NCBI GenBank assembly: GCA_900317325.1
Contig: ONGE01000017.1
Span: forward strand, 1 to 64,000
Source: an uncultured Prevotellaceae bacterium
Lineage (GTDB): Bacteria; Bacteroidota; Bacteroidia; Bacteroidales; Muribaculaceae
DNA: 64,000 nt
Reading direction: 5' to 3'
Part shown: piece by piece, positions 22,801 to 31,491 of the stretch
How the letters are laid out: every line of letters begins with the position of its first letter
How positions within the stretch are numbered: position 1 is the stretch's first letter
Position numbers and translations under genes: made by a program
The notes under the pieces: model-generated
What the model saw: the letters and a program-made list of their open reading frames with translations, nothing else
What the model was told of the DNA's origin: nothing
The model's database searches: none

Positions 22801-25800
22801 GAGGAATTGCAGTGTCTTCAAACAGATCTATGACTTGGCCTTCAAGCTCATAGAACAAATTGAAGTAGTGATCATCTTCCTGATGGAAGTTTGCACCGAT
22901 GAATACCCACTTGTCGGCAGGTATCGTCTTATCTGATATCATCTTTTTGCCTGACATGTCAAGCACTGCACGACCATCGTCGGTAATCTCCATAGCAATG
23001 TAATTGTCATCGGTTCCGTGCTTGAGAAGCCTGCCACCTGATTGCCGTTTCAGCCAGAAACTGAGTGAGAAATCCTCGTCATTGATGGACAAGTAAGATT
23101 CAGTACTGATTTCCTGTCCGTTGAGCTGCAACGATACTTCATGATTGATGGGTGAGTCATTGAGCACACCCGTGATGGAGAAGTTCTCATCCTTAGTGAG
23201 ATAACTCTCGCGGATGGACTCGTTGAAGCGCGCATAAATGTCATCCGTTGGTTTGAGTATACCCATGTTAGGATAAGCCTGTCCCAAGAGCTTGGGCCCG
23301 CGGGTATCGAGAATGACTTCCTGCTCGTCGGTGGCATTCACTACCGAGGGGCTGCAGTAACTCTCGGCCTTAACCAGATAGCGACCGTCAAAGCTGGGCA
23401 ATGACAATTCATAGTTGATACTGGATACCTCAGCCGGCATCAGGGTCTGAACATCAGTTTCATGCCCCTCAGACAAGTATTGTTCGCTGGTTACCCAGTC
23501 ATGAGCTGTTGTCCATGTATTATCACCGATGAATCGATATTTCAACCTGACACCTTGCAGGCCAGTGAAGTGGCGATTGATGTCGCTGATTGTCGCAAGG
23601 ATTTTCTCTCCTGCCCGCACAGCATTCTGATTCAAGATGTTCTTGTCAAGATGCAGCGTTACTGCGGGTGCGGCAGGCACAAAGTGAGCCGAGAATGTAA
23701 TCTCGTCGAATGTCTTATCGGGCTGACACGGGCTGATGAGTTGCAGCTTGATGTCATTATAGTCAAGAATAGCCGGGTTACTCTGATAGATGGTAAGCGT
23801 CTGTTCAAGCGTCTGGCCATAAGGAATCCAGATTTCATTGGCTTGAGACAGTGGTGCACCGTCAAGCAGCACGACCAGTCCATCGGGATTGCTGACAGGA
23901 TCAAGATAGAGATTCACGATGTTGTATTCAAACTGAGTCTCGCTCTCGTTGGTCAGCCACAATTTGACGTTGGTTTGCTGTCCAGCAGGAATATTGACAA
24001 TATTGCGTTCAGGCATATCCACTTTGGGATTGTCGACTTTCATCGTCCCGTAGTTGAGGATATGCTTCCCCTTCTCAAAGTACTTGGTGCGGACCTCTGG
24101 TTCATAGGGACATCGTGTCTGTCCGGCTCGGGTCCTGAAAATGGTGCCCCAGTTGCGCGGCGATTTATAGATATCAACCGTGTGGGCCTCACCCTTGTTG
24201 TTGTCATTCAAGTTGTAGCTGAACACCTGCTTGAATTTCTTCTCGTCAACCGTATTCCGGGTATAGTTGTAGCCGGCTGTGACGCTCGTCTCGATTTGCC
24301 ATCCAGTTCCGCTAGTTTCCCAACCGCCCAACGAGTTCCACACACCTCCGGCCTTGAACTTGAAGGTCCGATCGCTTTTCCTCACGCTATCGGTTGCAGC
24401 CGATGCGCTGACCGTCTCGCCCCATTCAAATGAGACATTGCCTTGCTTGTACTTGGCTTCGTTGCTGAAGGCTTCAACCTTGTCTTGTTCGTTGAGACTC
24501 AATTGTGCCTCCCACAACCTGACGGACTCATTGAGCCACTTGACACTGTCGCAACCGTTATAGGTGAGCGGTGTCCTGAAGTAGTAGCTGGGCATCTCGC
24601 CAGTCGAACCGTCATTGGCCAACTCGCCCCACACTTCCTCGTCGTCATTGGATGAGCCAAAGTTGGGGTCATTCTCGTCCAGGAGAGTATAATAGGTAGG
24701 AACCGAGGGATGTTCTTCTATTTCGGTCAAGCTGTTGACATGCTTGAGTTTACTGTTCCTGGTTGCCTTGATATTGGGAATGAGAGTGCCCTCAATATAC
24801 TTTTGTGTATAATTGAATTGAGTGGCAAACTCTTCTCCCATGCTGATGCATCGGTCATTCCCCAGCTTGTAAGTGCCATCTTCTTGGGGCATGAGGTCAA
24901 CCTCATTGGCAGCACCGATGATGAAGTTGGTGGAATGCCCAATGAACACATCACCATCGGCACCAACAAATGTGGCAGCCGAGGACGTGGTCACACTGTG
25001 TGAGTTGGTGTAGGTTGTATAGCGCGCGTTAGTCCAATCTTCAGACAAGTCAGCCCCAACGTCAACAGTCTCTTCATGCTTAAGTTTTGACGTGATAATA
25101 GTTGCCACGCCGAGACCGAATGAATTGATAAGTTCCAGACCAGTGGAATACTTAACCTTGAGGTGGGCGCCTCCGTACGTGCCGTGAGTTGAGTAACTGT
25201 ATTTAGATGAAACCGTGTCAGTGCCCCATGTAGCGGTCGATGATGAGCCGGGCGGGTCGCGCAGCACCATGTCCACATAACTGGGACCGGCGGTAATGAA
25301 ATTGTTACCAGTGGGAACGACACCCAACACAACGCCAGCCATCGACTGCGGCAGCCAGTTAACGGATTTGTCAACCACAATGGTCGAAATGTTCATGGTG
25401 CGCAGGTAGGGGGCAGTCAAATTGGGCATGCCTCCCGTCCAGCGATAAGTTGCCTCACCTGCATGATCGAGCTGGATCTGATCAGGTTCCAGTTCGACGA
25501 TGGTTCCGGCCTTGATCTCATGTCCATCTTGGACGGCATCCTCGGCAGCGACAGCAACCCCATCGCCCATCTCATTATTGATGGTGATAATCGAGTCGGC
25601 CAGAAAATCTTGATAAACTCTGCCCTGTGGATCCCGATCGTAGTTCACATAGGGCTCATAGAGCTTGATCTTGTACTCATATTCGCGATGTTGCTGGAAA
25701 ATGGGATAGCCATAAGTATAGTTAACGGCACCTGTTTGTTCATCAACGGTGTAAAGCGGCAGTGCAATCTCGTGGTTATCACCCATGAAGATGGTGTCGG

Positions 25801-28800
25801 TGCCAAAAGCGCCGGCTGGAGCGCCCGTCTGCATCACTTCAAACACCGGCTGGCTGCGATAGGTGAGCATCATGCGCTTGTTAGAGCGGTAGAGTGGCAA
25901 GTAATTGGTGCGAGAATCGTTCCACAGGGTGTCAGGACGGACACTGTCTAGCGGGTTGGTCAGATCGATGGCAGCCAGGTTGCGGAACATATCGTCATTG
26001 CCCAGCTCGCTGTTGCTGGCAAACTTCACACTCTCTACCGTGTATCGCAATGGCGGCAGCATGGCGCTGAACTCGCCCGTGAGGCTGTCGGTAGTGATGT
26101 ACACGGCCTTTACCTCGTCGGGGTCATTGTAACCGCGCCATGAATAGCTCCTGATATCGTTGCTGGCCGATGGGGCCTCAACGGGATCAGGATTATCAAT
26201 CCACTCGACTGTGGTGCCCTGAACACGTTTCAAGACATTGATGCGTCGCTGTGGATGATCAAGCATGGTGAGCTTGATGGTTGCTTGGCCAATGGTGTTC
26301 TCGCTCTTTCCATATCCCAATGGGACATTACCCTGAGTGGCACCACCGGTGATACGGCCCGAGAAATTGACGAGCGTATTGTCAAAGAAATCCAGGTGGG
26401 TCTCAGACCTGAAGTCAAAGCGTTGTGGATATACTGCAGGATAACGCCCGTCATTCTCAAAGGTGTGGCCATTGCGCTTGATCTCAATGTAATGCTCACC
26501 AATGGGTACCGAAATGGTGTATTCGCCATTCGCGTCGCTGTAGATGGTCTTGCCGTCGCGTGTGCAGGGCGTGCCGTCCACATAGAACATCACGCTGTCC
26601 ACCGGCACGGTAGTGCCTGCATAGCGGATGGTGCCACTCACGGCGAAACTCGACACGTCGGAGAAATCATAACCGTTCAACGACAGTGAACTGGCGCTGA
26701 TGAAGCCCGTTCGGCTCGTGGGCGAGAATTCATGCTCTCCCAGCAGCGGGCGCACCGTGTAGCCCGTGCCACTGCCGGTGAAAGGAATTCCGCGGATGAT
26801 ATACTCACCATTGTTGTTAGTGATTCCATACAAGCTGAGTTGATCGGCGCTGGGAGTATTGTAGCTCGGGCGAGTGTTAAGACCCAGCTCGGGGTGGTTG
26901 CTGTTGGGGACGCCATTGGTATAGGAAGCGTCATAAGCATAACGGCTCAGGTTTTCATCAAATGTATAATAAGCCTTCAGGCCGTTCTCACGACCGTTGA
27001 GGATGCGATGTATGTCCTCTCCGATTTCATCGTTGGAGAGCGCCCTGTTCCATATTCTGACATCGTCAATGTAGCCCGTGAAGCAGTGATACATATCTTC
27101 CCCACTGTGGCCTCCGAACCAGATTTCGGCCTTGCCGTCATGGTTGGTAAGTGCGTAACTCTCAGTAACATTTACCGTGGTGAATGTCTTGCCATTGTGA
27201 ATCAGGTCATAGTTACCGTCTCCGTTATATCGGATGGTGATGTGGGAGAACATGCCAAATGGAGCCGTTGCTAACGTCTTCCTGGGTTGGGTGTCTCCAG
27301 CCATATAAAATTCTATTCTATGACCCTCGGCATCGGGGTACAATCTCACCTCAAACAGTCCGTCGAGTGACAACAGCTTGGCATACTCAGCTGGATTTCC
27401 ATCTACATCATCGAAAGATTCATCAGGATTAAACCACAACTGCACTGTGTAGGGTTTGTCTGCGGCAAAAATGTTTTGCGCATAGCTCATTAACGGGGTC
27501 CATGTGATGCCATCGCCGGGCTCCATGATTTGTCGGCTGGAGAATTGGTGCTGGCTGTCATTTTCATCATCGTTGCGTTGCAGTGACACTTTCACTCCAC
27601 TCACTGCTGTTCCCGTTTCAAAGGTCACTCGTCCAGCAATCACACCCGACGATTGACCGAATCCACTCTGTTCCATGTAGTTGCTCACCACCATGTTGCC
27701 CATGCCATCACAGTCGGTGCCATAGGCAGTCACGCGGTACTCATAGTAGCGCCCTACCTCAGCGGTCTCGTCCATGAAGGTGTATTCGCTGCTGGTACCC
27801 TGGGTTGAGTAGATCGTGATCCACTCTCGGTCGCCGATGAAGCGCCTCTTCACGTCATAGGCTGTGGCTAACGAACCCACCTGCTTGGCTGTCCACGTGA
27901 TGCGCACGCCACTCGAGTAATTGCCCTTGGAAACCGTCATTCCAGTGACCACACTGCCTTCGAGCACGTGGGCACTGATGGTATCGCTGCTGTAATGCAA
28001 CGCATCATCGACCAAGCTCGTCGTGACATAATAACTATAGACGTCACATCGACTCTCAGGTGTGGTGTCCTCAAAGGACGCTTTGCCGTCGGTACGATTT
28101 GCTACAACAGTGCCATAATTGAGATTCACTGTGCCGTCAGGGTCAATGCGGTTAACGGCAAAGGTGACCGTGTTGTGACGGTTAGGAATGCCGCCAAAGT
28201 CCCAGTTGAGTTTCACCCTATCGGTAGCGGTAGCATCCTGCATGAGCTTCAATGGAATGACAGGCATGGTGTTCACCCATGCCTCGCCGGCAGGGGGTGA
28301 GGTCAATGTCTCGGGAGAAGTCGGCACCTGCACATCACCCCAACTATTCTTGTGCTGGAACACTTCGTAGCGGTAGCGCTTGTCATACTCCAGGCCTTGC
28401 TCCGCACCATCAGTGTAATTATCACGGGCGGTCGTCGCCAGCAACTTGCGGTTGGTCTTGTAGTTACCGTACTCGTCAACAGTGGTGCGGTAAATCTTGA
28501 AATCTCCCTCGTCTGGCGAAACCTGACCTTCCCAGGACAGACGCACGTCACCCGTGACCTGATTGAACGATGCTGTCAGTTCCAGCGGATCGTTATTATA
28601 GGAAGTGTAACTTGTGATAGTGCCTGGGATGTTCTCGGTGATGTTCCAGTAGGTGCTATAATCATCCCGGCTCCAGTAGTTGATGCGCATCTTCACTGCC
28701 GTGCTGCGCTGCACATTTATCGTGAAGCTCTTGTCGAGCGGGACGTTGATATCGATTGTCTTGGCAGTATTACCGGTGTGCTCGTAGGTCACTGGCGCCT

Positions 28801-29641
28801 CAATGACATTACCATTGGCGTCAAGAACCGACACCTTATAAATACCACTATAAATATACTCACCGTCTGCAGTTCCAATACCGTTGCGGTGCTCGGGATT
28901 ACCAGTGCCCAAGTTGCGGTGATACTGGTCGGCATCTGGATCGGGGACGGCCGAGTGGTCCATGGTCAACTGCACAAGTCCCGGTTTACTCCATGTCATG
29001 GCAGGCTCGGGCACACTGGTGTAATCCATGGTAATGTCCTTGTCGTAACGGTAATAAATTACCATATTACGATCCTTAGACCAGAAATTATCCTGATGGT
29101 AATAGGCAAAGCCGATTACCACAATGGATTTGATGTTCCGGTCAATAGACTTTTGATTTAAGAACATGCGGAAACTGCCCCATTTCTCGTTTCCTCTATC
29201 ACTAATAGAAGGGCTGACGAGCGTGGCATAGGCTGGCTCGTCGTTAACCAAGCGCACGCTATCCAGCCCCTTGTGACCGATCTTCTTCCATGAGCCATCT
29301 GCCATATAAACATAGACCCAGTATTCAGTGTCCTCAAAATCCCAATCATTGGCTTGCGGATAATGACAGCGGAAGCTGAGCTTGATGCCTGGTCTGGCGG
29401 TTGTCGCCACAGCTCCATTCTCACTCTCAAAGCCGATGAATTTACCCATGGCATCGTTTCCGTTCTCGCCTGTGCACCACTCATAGGACATGTTGTCGGT
29501 CGTACGGTAGCAGTAGACGTCGGCATGGTACCTACCTCCACCGTTGTCAGTGTAATCGCCTGATACGGCATAGGACAACTGTGGCAAGCAAATCATCGCC
29601 ACAAGTACTATGCATAAAGAAATACATTTTAATTGTTTCAT
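19835..29641 (-). CDS. Giant (3268 aa) secreted LamG/fibronectin protein with T9SS tail
   Basis: The largest gene in the window, uninterrupted. A signal peptide covers about residues 1-25. Fibronectin-like domains occupy about 340-660. A LamG/concanavalin jelly-roll is seen near 720-900 (PYTVQLWFNPDESF ... GYIDDVRIWNRALSNDEIGE), preceded by a carboxypeptidase-regulatory-like strand set (GRVTFETGTAVSGVKVSLQR). Two more LamG domains lie near 2175-2540 (DFSLSFWLKRQSGG and DSYLIETWFRG ... GDIDEVRIWS). From about 2700 come beta domains with WNWISF and WNWIGP repeats. The last 80 residues (IVNILSTEQLTHVAVYSAGG ... RRVERIILTPGL) match a T9SS sorting domain. It is probably a surface-anchored binding protein or adhesin; no catalytic motif is visible. 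The 5' region holds a palindrome at 29678-29697. Confidence 0.8.
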   Translation of the reverse strand: MKQLKCISLCIVLVAMICLPQLSYAVSGDYTDNGGGRYHADVYCYRTTDNMSYEWCTGENGNDAMGKFIGFESENGAVATTARPGIKLSFRCHYPQANDWDFEDTEYWVYVYMADGSWKKIGHKGLDSVRLVNDEPAYATLVSPSISDRGNEKWGSFRMFLNQKSIDRNIKSIVVIGFAYYHQDNFWSKDRNMVIYYRYDKDITMDYTSVPEPAMTWSKPGLVQLTMDHSAVPDPDADQYHRNLGTGNPEHRNGIGTADGEYIYSGIYKVSVLDANGNVIEAPVTYEHTGNTAKTIDINVPLDKSFTINVQRSTAVKMRINYWSRDDYSTYWNITENIPGTITSYTSYNNDPLELTASFNQVTGDVRLSWEGQVSPDEGDFKIYRTTVDEYGNYKTNRKLLATTARDNYTDGAEQGLEYDKRYRYEVFQHKNSWGDVQVPTSPETLTSPPAGEAWVNTMPVIPLKLMQDATATDRVKLNWDFGGIPNRHNTVTFAVNRIDPDGTVNLNYGTVVANRTDGKASFEDTTPESRCDVYSYYVTTSLVDDALHYSSDTISAHVLEGSVVTGMTVSKGNYSSGVRITWTAKQVGSLATAYDVKRRFIGDREWITIYSTQGTSSEYTFMDETAEVGRYYEYRVTAYGTDCDGMGNMVVSNYMEQSGFGQSSGVIAGRVTFETGTAVSGVKVSLQRNDDENDSQHQFSSRQIMEPGDGITWTPLMSYAQNIFAADKPYTVQLWFNPDESFDDVDGNPAEYAKLLSLDGLFEVRLYPDAEGHRIEFYMAGDTQPRKTLATAPFGMFSHITIRYNGDGNYDLIHNGKTFTTVNVTESYALTNHDGKAEIWFGGHSGEDMYHCFTGYIDDVRIWNRALSNDEIGEDIHRILNGRENGLKAYYTFDENLSRYAYDASYTNGVPNSNHPELGLNTRPSYNTPSADQLSLYGITNNNGEYIIRGIPFTGSGTGYTVRPLLGEHEFSPTSRTGFISASSLSLNGYDFSDVSSFAVSGTIRYAGTTVPVDSVMFYVDGTPCTRDGKTIYSDANGEYTISVPIGEHYIEIKRNGHTFENDGRYPAVYPQRFDFRSETHLDFFDNTLVNFSGRITGGATQGNVPLGYGKSENTIGQATIKLTMLDHPQRRINVLKRVQGTTVEWIDNPDPVEAPSASNDIRSYSWRGYNDPDEVKAVYITTDSLTGEFSAMLPPLRYTVESVKFASNSELGNDDMFRNLAAIDLTNPLDSVRPDTLWNDSRTNYLPLYRSNKRMMLTYRSQPVFEVMQTGAPAGAFGTDTIFMGDNHEIALPLYTVDEQTGAVNYTYGYPIFQQHREYEYKIKLYEPYVNYDRDPQGRVYQDFLADSIITINNEMGDGVAVAAEDAVQDGHEIKAGTIVELEPDQIQLDHAGEATYRWTGGMPNLTAPYLRTMNISTIVVDKSVNWLPQSMAGVVLGVVPTGNNFITAGPSYVDMVLRDPPGSSSTATWGTDTVSSKYSYSTHGTYGGAHLKVKYSTGLELINSFGLGVATIITSKLKHEETVDVGADLSEDWTNARYTTYTNSHSVTTSSAATFVGADGDVFIGHSTNFIIGAANEVDLMPQEDGTYKLGNDRCISMGEEFATQFNYTQKYIEGTLIPNIKATRNSKLKHVNSLTEIEEHPSVPTYYTLLDENDPNFGSSNDDEEVWGELANDGSTGEMPSYYFRTPLTYNGCDSVKWLNESVRLWEAQLSLNEQDKVEAFSNEAKYKQGNVSFEWGETVSASAATDSVRKSDRTFKFKAGGVWNSLGGWETSGTGWQIETSVTAGYNYTRNTVDEKKFKQVFSYNLNDNNKGEAHTVDIYKSPRNWGTIFRTRAGQTRCPYEPEVRTKYFEKGKHILNYGTMKVDNPKVDMPERNIVNIPAGQQTNVKLWLTNESETQFEYNIVNLYLDPVSNPDGLVVLLDGAPLSQANEIWIPYGQTLEQTLTIYQSNPAILDYNDIKLQLISPCQPDKTFDEITFSAHFVPAAPAVTLHLDKNILNQNAVRAGEKILATISDINRHFTGLQGVRLKYRFIGDNTWTTAHDWVTSEQYLSEGHETDVQTLMPAEVSSINYELSLPSFDGRYLVKAESYCSPSVVNATDEQEVILDTRGPKLLGQAYPNMGILKPTDDIYARFNESIRESYLTKDENFSITGVLNDSPINHEVSLQLNGQEISTESYLSINDEDFSLSFWLKRQSGGRLLKHGTDDNYIAMEITDDGRAVLDMSGKKMISDKTIPADKWVFIGANFHQEDDHYFNLFYELEGQVIDLFEDTAIPPYTSVGRFSVGNEVHGAMHQLSLWNKTATKAEILENKLKNFPPYTPGIVAYWKMDEGHGLTVHDYARQRNMKLTSEQWNIDNVNLAAHLDGTTSLKADISRMNSRSTDSYLIETWFRGVPDSNVNATLFSITDNMSIGFGENGEMLLRTYDNGDLSSMSTWGNHFLITENDYCDGNWHHFALNVHRGVSAVVYIDGQAVRTLSEQVIPAPRGDYLYIGSMQRQVGSEIQDQFFFKGDIDEVRIWSVATDATTVTSQCYSMVDTASAVGLVGYFPMQRTRLDNNGNIVTEFSLENKVLPMFTLIPTHAMPTQAMTAPALKSAPDEQNIDFDFSASDREIYITLRERPSRLHGNVINFRLKNVRDDCDNLSENITWSAVADYNTLEWLVPKVEISVDRLDTYTLNATLCNTGSRDETYSLSGNPSWLLMSPTEGNIDLGSNANIRFTLQAGAPVGRHDVVIYARNSEEVYTPMLLVIDVKGNEPSWDVDVSQYESSMNIIGQFYLDDKIDQNPNTKVAAFVNGQCRGVASPQLMVSRDAYFVNLTVYGDDDMSLTEPVVFKIYSGNEGVVYDEVITLLNNVETPVNFQPNALIGTYDTPLIWVVGDKIEQTINFRAGWNWISFYVDPYEKPMGPEEAFGHDIAFKRINSKNDGFSLCDGNGWLGSLDHLDAGKMYKVRLTDNVTTHVNGTYIDPRETPQEIHNGWNWIGPLSIYNLTIDEAFADLGPQKGDVVKSKERISIYNGYKWEGLLNAIIPGEGYYYYSNDDDKSFFYPSGRAKKNAPLREMPEDTWSPFTPVPHQNFSDNMNVIANLWVQDERVDTAVVAAFIDGQCRGIVRAKDGIYFLTIAGNADESGKKVQFRTFIDGEVYAADSYVTFVSDALVGDLDDLYPIRVNTSGVNEISMNEAIIKITPTLTSGIVNILSTEQLTHVAVYSAGGALIHHSSYATSNELYKSSIDLSGNAPGVYFIEAVTSSGQRRVERIILTPGL

Positions 29642-29677
29642 CTTATATAATTATTGATTATTAATTTCTATCAATGA

Positions 29678-29697
29678 ATTAGATAAAATTATCTAAT
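29678..29697. promoter_or_regulatory. Palindrome upstream of the giant gene
   Basis: Perfect 8-base arms ATTAGATA and TATCTAAT around AAAT, centred about 46 bases before the ATG at 29641. The half-sites resemble the inverted repeat that overlaps the promoter of the two-component system (15750-15770), so one regulator may bind both. Confidence 0.45.
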
Positions 29698-29749
29698 AGG
29701 TCATAGGGGCGTTCGACACCATTGGGCATATCGCTTGAACACGAAGTCA

Positions 29750-30025
29750 TCACGCTGTCGTTTGCCATAAGTGAAGTACACGGCGTGTGTGTTTCACCAA
29801 CCTGTGGTCCACGTTAGACGACAACACCATTGCAAGCATAACTACGGCGAATGTGACCGCCAAGGCCACAGTGATGAGTTTAAGGATAAGGAGATCTTGC
29901 ATTTGTTTGTCGGTAATTGGTTTTCGTGATTCAATCACAAAATTACTATTATTTCGAATAGGGTCCCGACAATATGATAAAATTACCCGTTTGTATATCA
30001 ACCAAATCGGCTGCAAAGCGACCAA
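29750..30025 (-). CDS. Possible small membrane protein, perhaps broken
   Basis: A 91-aa frame with one strong hydrophobic helix (LILKLITVALAVTFAVVMLA, about residues 45-66). The residues before it look random, so a start at an internal ATG near 29900 is possible. After the helix the other frame reads better (AVYFTYGKRQRDDFVFKRYA, then QWCRTPL and a stop near 29700), which hints at a frameshift around an ACACAC run near 29790. I do not recognise it. No promoter is clear. It lies in a region of phage debris. Confidence 0.25.
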   Translation of the reverse strand: MVALQPIWLIYKRVILSYCRDPIRNNSNFVIESRKPITDKQMQDLLILKLITVALAVTFAVVMLAMVLSSNVDHRLVKHTRRVLHLWQTTA

Positions 30026-30137
30026 ATCGCTTATTTTGCATAAAAAGGACCTATATCTTCAACCGTTTAGTCCTCTTTTTTTTAAAACTCAATCCCATTC
30101 AAACATGTACATGATTCCCTATAGGATGACATGATTC

Positions 30138-30178
30138 ATTATGATACGACAAGAGACTTTTATAGGGCGTTGAATAAT
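30138..30178. repeat. Dispersed repeat of about 40 bp, copy 2
   Basis: Counterpart of 9989-10027 (ATTATGATACGACAAGA ... GTTGAATAAT). It directly abuts the 3' side of a phage gene fragment (30181-30411) and so may mark a recombination boundary. Confidence 0.5.
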
Positions 30179-30180
30179 CA

Positions 30181-30411
30181 GATCATGCCAAAGATGGCAA
30201 GGTTCTGCATTCAGTCAGCCAACGTCAGTTCTATCTCCATGGAGTAGTCGCCGGCATCGGAGAAGATGCGGTTCTCCGAAAATCAGTGCAAGCCGAATGC
30301 AAAGTAAAGCTTGCTTTAACTTTGTTGAGGTGCCGCCTGATTTATCCATACATACTCTATCGAAGAGCCTTTCCTGAGGGCTGCTTGCTGCCCGTTGATA
30401 GTGAGTATCAT
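30181..30411 (-). pseudogene. Phage tail-type gene fragment with a small insertion
   Basis: From the ATG at 30411 the frame reads MILTINGQQAALRKGSSIEY, the same opening as the fragment at 31410. After EYV it is interrupted by about 64-68 extra bases with stops, then resumes as SENRIFSDAGDYSMEIELTL. It has a stop in place of the Cys of ADCPQNL and ends at NLAIFGMI near 30181. The last part matches the end of the pseudogene at 3883-4346. It is a clear remnant of a phage structural gene, non-functional through the insertion, an in-frame stop and truncation. Confidence 0.7.
30280..30343. mobile_element. Miniature insertion with inverted ends
   Basis: Comparison with the uninterrupted copy at 31283-31410 shows about 64-68 extra bases here. 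The insert begins AAATCAG and ends CTGATTT (perfect 7-base inverted ends) and has an inner near-palindrome (CAAAGTAAAGC/GCTTTAACTTTG). It is far too short to encode anything. It looks like a MITE or REP-like element; a palindrome-driven rearrangement is the alternative. Confidence 0.5.
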
Positions 30412-30420
30412 AAAGCAAAA

Positions 30421-30452
30421 GCGGTTGTTCTCCACAAAGGTAGAACAGCCGC
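30421..30452 (-). promoter_or_regulatory. Promoter inside an inverted repeat (copy B)
   Basis: Arms 30421-30431 and 30442-30452 pair at 10 of 11 positions (minus strand GCGGCTGTTCT and AGAACAACCGC). The -7 box TACCTTTG spans the upstream arm's end and the centre. The palindrome ends nine bases before the ATG of the phage fragment at 30411. Confidence 0.6.
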
Positions 30453-30522
30453 CTAAGTCTTGAAAAGACCTTAAAGAATATTCACTTATCTTCGAGTCAC
30501 GGATGAGGTCTCATCGCTCTTT

Positions 30523-31194
30523 TTATTTGTTGATATACATCAATACTTGCTGTGCAATTGACCTCATTCCCTTTACGGTGGGATGATTCAGTTTCTTGTC
30601 AATATCTTTTAGCTCTATATATGGAATGTCGTAATGGTCACAAATCACTTTGGTCGATTCCTTAAAATCTTTATCCAGTATGTCATTGATGAGAAAGAAG
30701 ATTCTGACATTGGGATACCTCTCCTTTGCCTGCTGGAGCAGGTAAGCCAATGCGGGACGATAGGTGAAGAAGTCGGCCTGAGCGAAATCATCATATTGAT
30801 AAACGCCCAATTCTGCTCCCGCCCAGTCGTCATTAGTGGCTCCAAAGATGAAAATCACATCAGGGCTGCCCAGGCGAGGCAATCGGGTGACAAACGACCT
30901 GTAACTGTAATCTTCATTGTTGTATCCGTGGTTGCTGACCGTGGCACCGCTGTAAGAGTCAATTTTCTCAATGAGGCAGCCAGCCTGATTGATGACCTGC
31001 CACCACCAGGTCTGAGTGACATTGTCCACATCGGTTCTTGAAGTGTCGGCCGGGGTATAGTACCATGTCTCGTTTCCCTCGGGTATATACCCCTGAAATG
31101 TCGAGTAAGAGTCACCCAAAACCGAAACGCGTAGTCGATTCTGTGCACTGGCAAGCAGCGGAATCAGCAGAATGAGAAGCAAGACTTTTTTCAT
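30523..31194 (-). CDS. Secreted SGNH/GDSL-family hydrolase
   Basis: A 223-aa exported esterase-like protein. A signal peptide covers about residues 1-18 (LIPLLASAQ). The SGNH blocks are seen in order: block I VSVLGDSYSTFQG with the nucleophile Ser in GDS, block III FIFGATNDDW with the Asn, and a block V His in NHPTVKGM. The Asp normally two or three residues before this His is not evident (KKLNHP), which is a departure from the usual DxxH. Likely activity is de-esterification of an acylated or acetylated glycan or lipid. The promoter is at 31225-31232. The gene stands alone among phage fragments and does not look phage-derived, so the fragments may have inserted around it. Confidence 0.75.
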   Translation of the reverse strand: MKKVLLLILLIPLLASAQNRLRVSVLGDSYSTFQGYIPEGNETWYYTPADTSRTDVDNVTQTWWWQVINQAGCLIEKIDSYSGATVSNHGYNNEDYSYRSFVTRLPRLGSPDVIFIFGATNDDWAGAELGVYQYDDFAQADFFTYRPALAYLLQQAKERYPNVRIFFLINDILDKDFKESTKVICDHYDIPYIELKDIDKKLNHPTVKGMRSIAQQVLMYINK

Positions 31195-31224
31195 AACTAA
31201 CAATGATTGATGTTATTAATAGCA

Positions 31225-31232
31225 CAAAGGTA
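31225..31232 (-). promoter_or_regulatory. -7 box of the SGNH hydrolase gene
   Basis: TACCTTTG on the minus strand, 30 bases before the ATG at 31194. Confidence 0.65.
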
Positions 31233-31282
31233 GTGATTATTCCCCAAAAACGCTGATATTTCACTTTGATTTTGGTGATTTT

Positions 31283-31410
31283 TCAAGCGGGCAGTTCAAT
31301 CTCCATGCTGTAGTAGCCGGCATCGGTGAAGATGCGGTTCTCCGATACATACTCAATCGAAGACCCCTTCTTCAGCGCTGCCTGCTTTCCATTTATCGTC
31401 AGTATCATAA
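31283..31410 (-). pseudogene. Truncated phage tail-type gene (42 codons left)
   Basis: Reads MILTINGKQAALKKGSSIEY then VSENRIFTDAGYYSMEIELP and stops after one more residue. It is the uninterrupted version of the fragment at 30181-30411, cut before the segment seen in 3883-4346. It still has a promoter-like palindrome in front. The remnant is too short to be a functional structural protein. Confidence 0.65.
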
Positions 31411-31419
31411 AGAATAGCG

Positions 31420-31450
31420 GTTGATTTGCCACAAAGGTAAATCAACCGTA
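31420..31450 (-). promoter_or_regulatory. Promoter inside a perfect inverted repeat (copy C)
   Basis: Ten-base arms CGGTTGATTT and AAATCAACCG (minus strand) pair perfectly around ACCTTTGTGGC; the -7 box TTACCTTTG straddles the junction. It ends nine bases before the ATG at 31410. The segment before it (GTCTTTTCACAGCATA) is shared with the other copies. Confidence 0.65.
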
Positions 31451-31491
31451 TATGCTGTGAAAAGACGGTAGTATTGTTGTCGATTACATAA

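Noticed and set aside
31420-31450. Invertible (phase-variable) promoter
   Set aside because: The inverted arms are only about 10 bases apart, too close for site-specific inversion, and no recombinase gene is adjacent.
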